DNA of 47,308 nucleotides from positions 1-47,308 of IMG/VR virus record IMGVR_UViG_3300028840_001461; one strand, written 5' to 3'. Source of the DNA: a virus. Made by a program: the position numbers and the translations under genes. The notes beneath the pieces were generated by a model. That model was not told where the DNA came from. It saw nothing but the letters and a program-made list of their open reading frames with translations, and did no database searches. Below are positions 36,177-42,524 of this stretch, in pieces (position 1 is the stretch's first letter; each line of letters opens with the position of its first letter).

Positions 36177-38333
36177 CTAAAGACCTCTTTTCGTCATGGT
36201 GCTAGTAAGAGGGTTGTAATTATATTCAGTCTCACCATTCAATAAGTTTGCAGGGTTATTTTTTGAATCAATAAACTGATCCTCTATTTGCGCTGCACTT
36301 TGAACGGCTTGTTCATAGGCCATACCCATATCGACTAAATCTTTTAGGGACTGGGTGTACAGCCTTGTGATCTCGGCTTCCTGCTTGTCGGCCGATAATC
36401 CTAATTCTGACATTTCTCTTGCGGCTTGCATGGCGGAGCGTTGCTGTTCGAGCTGCAGCTTCATACCTTTAAACTGAATCTCTTGAGCGCGTAAATCCTG
36501 ATCGCGCTTCTGCATTTCCATAGCCGCCATCTGCTGGGCGAGAATCATCTCCTGCATTGGATCTTTTGCGTTAGGATCTGGCTCAGGGGCGAGCTCTTCT
36601 ATGCCGGTAGTCTTCATGGCCTTAAGAACGTCAATCACAGCCTTACGGTAGTTAAGTACTTGTCCTGGCTGTTGCGGGTCTTTGGCCATCTCAAAAACAA
36701 CCTGGGCGCGCTGTACCCGCTCTATATCAGATCCTTGGCTTGGGTCAGCTACCATGCGAATATCGAAATCATCAGGGTTAAAGTCCTTCTCCATCGATAC
36801 CGTGGTTTGAGTATCAAGTACTTTGTTGTACTTCTCATCATCAAAATGGCGATAGTTAAGCAGGGCCATCTTCTGAAGCTCTTGCTTACAGCAATCATAA
36901 ACCCGCATGACAATGGCGTTAGGCACCTTGAGTGCTTGCTGGAGCCTTGCTAGGTACAGGCTTGCGGCCTCCCCTGGTTGAGCCTCTGCATTAACGGTGG
37001 CATTGGTCATTGATCGGGCCGATGAAACCAGATACTCCATGAGCTGGAATAGAACCGTGTTAGGCCCGGCAAACGGTAACTGGACAATGCCATCTCTGAG
37101 CGGTCCGCTCCCATTTGTTTCGATAGGTGTTAGTTGGCCCATAACTATCTCAACCGGACCAGACTTAACCGCATTGCCACGGGCAGAGGTTAATTGTTTG
37201 GATATCAGGCCAGAGTTAGCTGACGTAATAGAAAGGGTTCCTGCGTCAATTAGTTGGCGAACGTTAGTGTTGATAGATTCAAACATTGGCCCCAGTAGTA
37301 TTCCCCAGCCTAGCCCCATTGGCCCGCCTTCAGGGTCTGGGATAAACCGATACTGTGTCAGGCTATCAACTGGCACAACCTTAACGATCTCGCCTTCGTC
37401 ATTCATGTGAACCGTGTCGTCGTCATAACGAGGGTATAGGCACACGATCTTTTCTGAATCTCGATAGATAGTGGCAATGTACGGCTCTTTTAGCCCGTCG
37501 TCGTCCAGGTCTATCCATGTTTCCGCGTGGATGAATTCCAGCTCTTCGGCATCTTCTTCAAGTTCATCTTCGGATAAGTCCCATTTCTGACTGCCGCGAA
37601 TGTATCCAATAACTTGATTGCGGGTGTAGGTTTCCACTCTGAAACGATCCGGTGCTTCCTCAAATGTGGCGTAGGCATGGTTGAATATTACTTGGTCAGC
37701 GAGCAGCAAGTCTGAATCAAGGCCCTGCTCTTCGTAACAGAAGAATGAGCGCTTGTAGAACGTCCCGATGATGGGCAAGATCATTAGGCCTTTGTCCTGG
37801 TCAGATCGCCACGATGGAATACCATCAATCAGCTGGGCGTTCGTATAATCAGCAACCCGCTTCGCCCTGTCTTCCTTTTCTTTCGTGTTCTCGCCATAGA
37901 CCTTGGCATGCGCAATTTCGTTAGACCACGCTATCTCCGGGGCTGCTCTTGAGTTGAAATCTAAGGCTGCCTCAAGGATGAATGGCATCATTGTCAGGCT
38001 GGCACCTTCGAAGGGGAAGGTTTTATGCTCGATATCTTTGCCATTGGCAGTAGGCTGAAGCTTGGCCAGGCTTAACGCCTTCTTGTACTTCTTGAGCCAT
38101 GGCTGCATCGACGCCAGAGCTTCATCGTACAGGCTGATAATCTTCTGCGCGGTTCCGCCGTTGTCGCTCAGCTCATCGACTATATTTCCCTCATCAAGAT
38201 ATTTGATCAGAGGAGAAGGTTCGTCTGGCTCCTCGTATGGCTCAACCGCATCAGTTAGCAGTGGAGTTTCCTCTAATGGCAGGGCTGGCTCCATACCGGG
38301 CATTCCCGCAGGCTCTTGATTGTATTCAGGCAT
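36177..38333 (-). CDS. Portal protein
   Basis: 718 residues, size and motifs of large portal proteins of podo-like phages: KDIEHKTFPFEGASLTMMPF, IAWSNEIAHAKVYGEN, ETWIDLDDDGLKEPYIATIY, GGPMGLGWGILLGPMFESIN, and a Gln-rich coiled-coil tail (AQQMAAMEMQKRDQDLRAQE). Forms the dodecamer at the head vertex for DNA passage. Start shares a base with the stop of the small upstream gene. Confidence 0.88.
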   Translation of the reverse strand: MPEYNQEPAGMPGMEPALPLEETPLLTDAVEPYEEPDEPSPLIKYLDEGNIVDELSDNGGTAQKIISLYDEALASMQPWLKKYKKALSLAKLQPTANGKDIEHKTFPFEGASLTMMPFILEAALDFNSRAAPEIAWSNEIAHAKVYGENTKEKEDRAKRVADYTNAQLIDGIPSWRSDQDKGLMILPIIGTFYKRSFFCYEEQGLDSDLLLADQVIFNHAYATFEEAPDRFRVETYTRNQVIGYIRGSQKWDLSEDELEEDAEELEFIHAETWIDLDDDGLKEPYIATIYRDSEKIVCLYPRYDDDTVHMNDEGEIVKVVPVDSLTQYRFIPDPEGGPMGLGWGILLGPMFESINTNVRQLIDAGTLSITSANSGLISKQLTSARGNAVKSGPVEIVMGQLTPIETNGSGPLRDGIVQLPFAGPNTVLFQLMEYLVSSARSMTNATVNAEAQPGEAASLYLARLQQALKVPNAIVMRVYDCCKQELQKMALLNYRHFDDEKYNKVLDTQTTVSMEKDFNPDDFDIRMVADPSQGSDIERVQRAQVVFEMAKDPQQPGQVLNYRKAVIDVLKAMKTTGIEELAPEPDPNAKDPMQEMILAQQMAAMEMQKRDQDLRAQEIQFKGMKLQLEQQRSAMQAAREMSELGLSADKQEAEITRLYTQSLKDLVDMGMAYEQAVQSAAQIEDQFIDSKNNPANLLNGETEYNYNPLTSTMTKRGL

Positions 38334-38455
38334 TAACGTTTTCTACGTTTGATTTTGTTGAGCTCGGCTGGCGTCATCTTTCGCCAGTTACCGCATACGC
38401 CGCATCTTGTGTACGTAAACGGTTTATCCTTTGTCTTTATGCAATCTTCACACAT
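38333..38455 (-). CDS. 40-residue zinc-ribbon-like peptide
   Basis: MCEDCIKTKDKPFTYTRCGV, then CGNWRKM: two CxxC pairs with a basic end. The stop and the portal ATG overlap (TAATG), so it is translationally coupled with the portal. Too short for a typical gene call, but the Cys spacing and coupling support it. Confidence 0.62.
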   Translation of the reverse strand: MCEDCIKTKDKPFTYTRCGVCGNWRKMTPAELNKIKRRKR

Positions 38456-38541
38456 ATGTCAAGTATAGCTTTGTATGGGCGTCTTATCAATCTGACTCTA
38501 TATGGCGCTGCAACAAATCGTGGGTATTTGATGCCTACGGC

Positions 38542-38569
38542 TTGTATTCATCAATAACCTTGCTATGAT
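38542..38569 (+). promoter_or_regulatory. Candidate promoter for the second accessory island
   Basis: TTGTAT (38542-38547), 16-base spacer, TATGAT (38564-38569). It lies about 25 bases before the start of gene 38595, which has GAGGTGACTC before it. Confidence 0.5.
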
Positions 38570-38594
38570 GAAAGCACAACATTCGAGGTGACTC

Positions 38595-38840
38595 ATGGCA
38601 TCAAGCATTATTAATCACACAGTATTCGAAGAGATGTTTTTCCAGCAACTAAACGAATCGCTGACTGAAGCAGCCGAGCCAATTGTGCAGAAGGCGATGG
38701 CAGAAATAGAGATAGAAATACGGAAACGATTAGCTGAGCATTTGCTTGCAAGAATTCAAAGTGACTTCTCTGTTGAACGAATGCAGAACGATATCAGAAT
38801 TATTGTGCATCAAGCATTACCTGAGAAGAGAAGAATATAA
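38595..38840 (+). CDS. Helical protein of unknown function
   Basis: 81 residues, nearly all helical: FEEMFFQQLNESLTEAAEPI, then VQKAMAEIEIEIRKRLAEHL and MQNDIRIIVHQALPEKRRI. An amphipathic coiled-coil-like pattern. First gene behind the promoter at 38542. No family recognised. Confidence 0.62.
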   Translation: MASSIINHTVFEEMFFQQLNESLTEAAEPIVQKAMAEIEIEIRKRLAEHLLARIQSDFSVERMQNDIRIIVHQALPEKRRI

Positions 38841-38863
38841 CGCAAGAACATACAGAGAGCGCA

Positions 38864-39031
38864 ATGAAGCCATCAGAAAAAGCAAGACAAGCTGGGTTTA
38901 AATCCCTAAAGGAAGTCTCTGAGATAACCGGAGAGTCCACACAGAACCTTAACAACTGGAATAAAGCTAGGCCGCGCAGGTTTCAGTTGTTACTTAAGGG
39001 CGCGGCTGTTGAGAAATTGGAGAAGATATGA
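38864..39031 (+). CDS. Small HTH DNA-binding protein
   Basis: 55 residues. KPSEKARQAGFKSLKEVSEI, then TGESTQNLNNWNKARPRRFQ: the classic small phage HTH family (AG..SL.EVS..TG.S.QTL.NW...P). It overlaps the next gene by 4 bases. Possibly a regulator of the island. Confidence 0.7.
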   Translation: MKPSEKARQAGFKSLKEVSEITGESTQNLNNWNKARPRRFQLLLKGAAVEKLEKI

Positions 39032-39369
39032 ATTCATCAAAAGAAGATAGCGCTTCGTTCGTGGGCACAGTGCCAGGACATACACCAATGCTAAGCAAGA
39101 CCGTTCCAAGCAGAACCACAGCAGACGCTTGCGATGAGTTCGCGTTCAGCGGAGAGAAGGGCGAACCCCTAACGAACAAAACAATCCCGCTTGGCAAGAG
39201 CGCCGACACAAAACCACCGCTTGGCTTGATGCCTGAGGAACTCTACGAAGCGAAATGCGCTGGCCTCAGGATACGGGAGATAATAGATGCCATGATAAGG
39301 TTTAACGATGACAATAGACGCATACCTGATGCTTGGTTTGATGAACTGAGGCAGAGAACTGGCAGCTAA
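39028..39369 (+). CDS. Small phage protein of unknown function
   Basis: 113 residues. N-terminal half is Ser/Thr-rich and likely flexible; the C-terminal half (LGLMPEELYEAKCAGLRIRE, then IIDAMIRFNDDNRRIPDAWFDEL) is a helix-turn pattern common in phage hypothetical proteins. ATGA-coupled to the HTH gene. Confidence 0.65.
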   Translation: MNSSKEDSASFVGTVPGHTPMLSKTVPSRTTADACDEFAFSGEKGEPLTNKTIPLGKSADTKPPLGLMPEELYEAKCAGLRIREIIDAMIRFNDDNRRIPDAWFDELRQRTGS

Positions 39370-39390
39370 GAACCTATAAGGAGGAAGGAG

Positions 39391-39513
39391 ATGAAAGTGG
39401 TGGCTACAGAGCACGCTCTTGAGCTTACATTTACAGATGGTTCTAATATCAACATTCATGGGCATAGATGGGAAGATTGCTCTCTTGGGGTTGATGTTAT
39501 GGAGAAGACATGA
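39391..39513 (+). CDS. 40-residue peptide
   Basis: AGGAGGAAGGAG before the ATG is a very strong ribosome binding site. MKVVATEHALELTFTDGSNI, then HGHRWEDCSLGVDVMEKT. ATGA overlap with the next gene. Beta-rich; unknown. Confidence 0.58.
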   Translation: MKVVATEHALELTFTDGSNINIHGHRWEDCSLGVDVMEKT

Positions 39514-39743
39514 ATGATAAATGCATAGGCCTTGCCACTATAAAGGCAGAAGGGAAGTCTCACAGCTTTGATAATCCAGAGATAGAACCATGGGTTGGGT
39601 ATGTTGATGAGTTCAATAAATTCTTCAATGAGGAATATGGTCAGATGCGTATCCCGAGTGCTGTCAAAAACAGGCTAAAGAAGGCAATGCGCAAGTCTTG
39701 GGATATGGCGCTGATGGTGAACGCGAGAGAAAACAAGTCATGA
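39510..39743 (+). CDS. Small protein of unknown function
   Basis: 77 residues: IGLATIKAEGKSHSFDNPEI, EFNKFFNEEYGQMRIPSAVK and a basic C-terminal helix. Coupled to the previous gene. No family recognised. Confidence 0.6.
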   Translation: MNDKCIGLATIKAEGKSHSFDNPEIEPWVGYVDEFNKFFNEEYGQMRIPSAVKNRLKKAMRKSWDMALMVNARENKS

Positions 39744-39856
39744 CAATCAAAATGACTCCATGAAGAAAAGAGCTGCTGCTTTGAGCCGCTCAATGAGAGA
39801 AAATAAATAGTTTTGATATAACCCCGAAGCGAAGGTAGCAATATTTTATTTTAATC

Positions 39857-40282
39857 ATGAAAATATTCCAAAACACGAACGTCAAAGAAGGCGAAATGTA
39901 CCCGGATGCTTATATTTCGGCGGGCAAATGCAGTGGTAGCAAATACTACCTATCATTGATATCGCCGCTCAACTTCCTGGAAGAGTGGAAGTCTTTCGAG
40001 TGCGCGGCATTACTGAATGGGCGCAGGGCGCGCGCCTTAATAGTCGAAATAAGGTTGGGCTGTCGAATTCAGATAGAGTTCCGCTCATACAAGTATGTTG
40101 CTTCAAAGACTGTCGCGAGACGCTTTCGTGATTCTCAACAGCCTTGGCAAACTAGATCGTACGTTGCAGGCGGCAATATTAAAGCTAATGAATTAATTTG
40201 CTTAGATGGCGGCGTTGTTTATCCAGCCAAAAGTGGAGGGGCTCACGGAATAGCTATATCGTCCTCAATCAATCCTCCTTAG
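39857..40282 (+). CDS. Protein of unknown function, possibly chimeric
   Basis: 141 residues with unusual composition (many Arg in the middle, RARALIVEIRLGCRIQIEFR). The C-terminal 40 residues (NIKANELICLDGGVVYPAKS) resemble the G..V.pA pattern of phage decoration-type proteins. No strong ribosome site. Overlaps the convergent TerS gene by 14 bases. It may be a recombined or spurious ORF. Confidence 0.4.
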   Translation: MKIFQNTNVKEGEMYPDAYISAGKCSGSKYYLSLISPLNFLEEWKSFECAALLNGRRARALIVEIRLGCRIQIEFRSYKYVASKTVARRFRDSQQPWQTRSYVAGGNIKANELICLDGGVVYPAKSGGAHGIAISSSINPP

Positions 40283-40871
40283 ACTTAGCCAGCTCCCTCT
40301 CAAGCTCTTGTCTCTTGCGGGCTAGGTCTTCGTCGGACAGCTCACTGAATTCACTAATAGCCTTGGTCTTCTTAGCTGCATCCCATCCCATCATGTCAGA
40401 TAGCTGTTTCATGGCCTGCATTGGGGAGTGTTGCTTTACCTTCATCCCGTCTCGCCCGGCTGTTAGTTCTGCTATGGATGCCAGCGTCTCAGGCGACTGT
40501 TTCGCGCTATCTTTGATCTTCCATGTGGTTTGAACGACAGGCTCTCCGTCCTCCTCTCCTAGCTCGTATTCGCCGAACTCAACCAAGTCCTTCATGTCTA
40601 CTCGGGCGAGGTTAGAAAGCCTCTCCAGCATCTCTTGGCGCGTCATGACGGCCTTTGAGACAGCCTCTTCCTTCATTGCGTCCATGAAAGCCTTAACCTT
40701 AACGTCCCTTAACATTCTTGAAGCGGCGGCATCTATGGAGTTTTCGTCTTCTGATGTCCCTCCAGCATCGATATAGGCTGCTCTATTGCTCATCCCGGCC
40801 AAAGAGTTTATTGCTACTCTTTGCTGCAACTTAGTGAGCTGGTTGAATAGTTCTTTTTGCTCTGGAGTCAC
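40269..40871 (-). CDS. terS: Terminase small subunit (TerS)
   Basis: 200 residues. QQRVAINSLAGMSNRAAYIDA is the helix-turn-helix region of Terminase_2 proteins, followed by AASRMLRDVKVKAFMDAMKE, TRQEMLERLSNLARVDMKDL and a C-terminal acidic helix (LARKRQELERELAKSKED) that can bind TerL. Recognises phage DNA and starts packaging. Unusually far from TerL. Confidence 0.85.
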   Translation of the reverse strand: MTPEQKELFNQLTKLQQRVAINSLAGMSNRAAYIDAGGTSEDENSIDAAASRMLRDVKVKAFMDAMKEEAVSKAVMTRQEMLERLSNLARVDMKDLVEFGEYELGEEDGEPVVQTTWKIKDSAKQSPETLASIAELTAGRDGMKVKQHSPMQAMKQLSDMMGWDAAKKTKAISEFSELSDEDLARKRQELERELAKSKED

Positions 40872-41269
40872 TGGCTTTCTCCCGCAGCACTCACCAACAC
40901 AGCCACACTCTTTGGCTTTTGTCTAAACAGGAATGCTAGGCGGCCCCAGAAGTTAAGCCCCTCATACCGGCTTACCTTGTGGTTTAGGATGGTTACCGAT
41001 GTCTCCAGCCCTTCGATTTCCTTCGCCATGCCCTCTATGTTGTGCTCGTGCACTTGAATCAACGGGGCCTGGTCACCTAATAGCTTGCCTTCGCTTATCA
41101 TTCTAGCTACGAACTTATCTAGGGCATCTATCTTGGTATCAATATATGGTGGCGTCGTGTCTTTGGCGGCCCACTCTCTTACGCTTTCGAAAGGAGCGTG
41201 GAGCAATGAGGCCATCATGGTATTTGATGCGCCGTATTTTGCTTTGAAGTGTGCTAGCTTATTATCCAT
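40868..41269 (-). CDS. Phage protein of unknown function, overlapping TerS
   Basis: 133 residues. N-terminal half resembles small HTH-like segments (HFKAKYGASNTMMASLLHAP, FESVREW); middle a helix (EHNIEGMAKEIEGLETSVTI); C-terminal basic and hydrophobic (FWGRLAFLFRQKPKSVAVL). It overlaps the TerS start by 4 bases, so it is coupled. Confidence 0.6.
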   Translation of the reverse strand: MDNKLAHFKAKYGASNTMMASLLHAPFESVREWAAKDTTPPYIDTKIDALDKFVARMISEGKLLGDQAPLIQVHEHNIEGMAKEIEGLETSVTILNHKVSRYEGLNFWGRLAFLFRQKPKSVAVLVSAAGESQ

Positions 41270-41367
41270 AAATCCTCTCTTGGAATTTATAAAATACGCA
41301 ATGTTTCACGCGTATCTCTTATTAGTTTGCTTTAGGTTTCTTCCCTAGAGCCTTAAAAAATATGTGA

Positions 41368-41622
41368 TTAATTCTTTTTTATTAACCCTGGCGGCTTTAC
41401 GGCTGGCCTGGGCGGCCTTGGAGTTATCGCTGTGGATGTCGCCCCTACCAGCCCACCTACGATACCAGAGAGCCACACTTTAAGCGGTATCTCTGACATC
41501 TGGTCCAGCATTAACTTACTACTATCAGGGATTGAGTCCAGCCCTGCCTGGAATGCAACAAAGAACCCTATCAAAAACAGGCTTAATCGTTTCAGCATGC
41601 TCTTGTTAAGGTCGTTTTCCAC
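41368..41622 (-). CDS. Small membrane protein, holin-like size
   Basis: 84 residues from a GTG start. Two hydrophobic segments at about 12-28 (LSLFLIGFFVAFQAG) and 48-66 (VWLSGIVGGLVGATSTA), with a Pro/Lys-rich tail. The size and topology fit holins, but it is in the tail/terminase region, away from the other lysis genes. Confidence 0.5.
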   Translation of the reverse strand: MENDLNKSMLKRLSLFLIGFFVAFQAGLDSIPDSSKLMLDQMSEIPLKVWLSGIVGGLVGATSTAITPRPPRPAVKPPGLIKKN

Positions 41623-41623
41623 C

Positions 41624-41770
41624 CTAGTAAGCAGGCCTTTTGGTTGGCGCTAGCTTCTTGTCGCGGATAGTATTACTGGTATTTACCGTGCTTTGATAGC
41701 CGTATGGCTGACCTGTAGGCCCATGTTGTTGCGGGATTGCTGGGCACGGTCTAGGATATATCATGATCAT
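41624..41770 (-). CDS. 48-residue Pro/Gln-rich peptide
   Basis: MIMIYPRPCPAIPQQHGPTG, then a Thr/Ser-rich segment and a basic end. TAATG overlap with the basic peptide gene upstream. Small conserved-looking tail-region peptide; function unknown. Confidence 0.58.
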   Translation of the reverse strand: MIMIYPRPCPAIPQQHGPTGQPYGYQSTVNTSNTIRDKKLAPTKRPAY

Positions 41771-41862
41771 TAGTAAACACCTCCTCCACGATTAGATTGG
41801 CGATTCTTTTTTGTTGGCTTTTTCTTCTTGCTTCCTGACTTATGTCCTTTATTGCATGGCAT
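41770..41862 (-). CDS. 30-residue Lys-rich peptide
   Basis: AGGAGAGTGCT precedes the ATG at 41862. MPCNKGHKSGSKKKKPTKKN, then RQSNRGGGVY: highly basic, like the 22-residue peptide at 11155-11223. Possibly binds DNA or RNA. Confidence 0.58.
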   Translation of the reverse strand: MPCNKGHKSGSKKKKPTKKNRQSNRGGGVY

Positions 41863-41874
41863 AGCACTCTCCTC

Positions 41875-42222
41875 TTAACTGCACGCCTCTAGAACAGTGA
41901 ATTCTTTTGCTGGGGCTTCTGTATGGTAAGTTCTCGTCGCATCTGTATATATTCCGCATACCTTCCATATGCCTGGCTGGTCAAAATCCGAAGCGATCGA
42001 TGTAAATTCAAAGTATGTACTCTCCGCCTGGTCCCCGAGATCAGGATCGTTCACCAAGGCAACAGCAGGGGCTGTTACTGGATTAGAAGACGCCTCAGTC
42101 TTAGTAAGTTTAGTATTATCTGGCTTTGTGAAAATAAGACTGAGACCAGTCGACGTCGACATATTAAACCCGCCAGTTGACAGCCTGAATTCTCGCCCTA
42201 CTTCACCAACAGTTATGCTCAT
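41875..42222 (-). CDS. Phage tail-region protein with immunoglobulin-like pattern
   Basis: 115 residues, beta-rich: MSITVGEVGREFRLSTGGFN, then SLIFTKPDNTKLTKTEASSN and FDQPGIWKVCGIYTDATRTY. Resembles the small Ig-like proteins located next to tail fibres. Start overlaps the repeat protein gene upstream by 4 bases. Confidence 0.65.
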   Translation of the reverse strand: MSITVGEVGREFRLSTGGFNMSTSTGLSLIFTKPDNTKLTKTEASSNPVTAPAVALVNDPDLGDQAESTYFEFTSIASDFDQPGIWKVCGIYTDATRTYHTEAPAKEFTVLEACS

Positions 42223-42524
42223 AATTTATCTTCAACGCCTTTCCCAGATTTAGATATTACGGCCTCTAAGCCCTGCCCACTTCTACTGATTATAGACAAT
42301 ACACCAATGCTTTGCGATATCACCCCTAAAACACCCTGGCCGCCCTCTGATATTGTGGCTTCTACGCCTTGTCCATGCCTATCAATGAAAGACAGAACGC
42401 CAAATGTCAAATCCGGTACAACAACCAGAGCGCTATAGTAGTTATTAAGAAACTGCTGTCTTCTGAATAAGAAGTTCTGGTTTCTTTTGATGGCACTTAA
42501 GTTGTCCTGCCACCTGATTATCAT
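42219..42524 (-). CDS. Repeat-containing beta-roll-like protein
   Basis: 101 residues. From residue ~40 it has ~11-12-residue repeats (GVLSFIDRHGQGVEATISEG, then GQGVLGVISQS...), like short beta-rolls. N-terminal 30 residues are basic with RNQNFLFRRQQFLNNYYSAL. Virion-associated function is inferred from position between tail genes. Confidence 0.6.
   Translation of the reverse strand: MIIRWQDNLSAIKRNQNFLFRRQQFLNNYYSALVVVPDLTFGVLSFIDRHGQGVEATISEGGQGVLGVISQSIGVLSIISRSGQGLEAVISKSGKGVEDKL

Noticed and set aside
38830-38870. ATATAACGC after gene 38595-38840 as an attC
   Set aside because: No matching GTTATAT or complementary arm is present within 150 bases.
39740-39810. Short open frames after gene 39510-39743
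   Set aside because: Frames of 7 and 16 codons have no ribosome site and no protein pattern.
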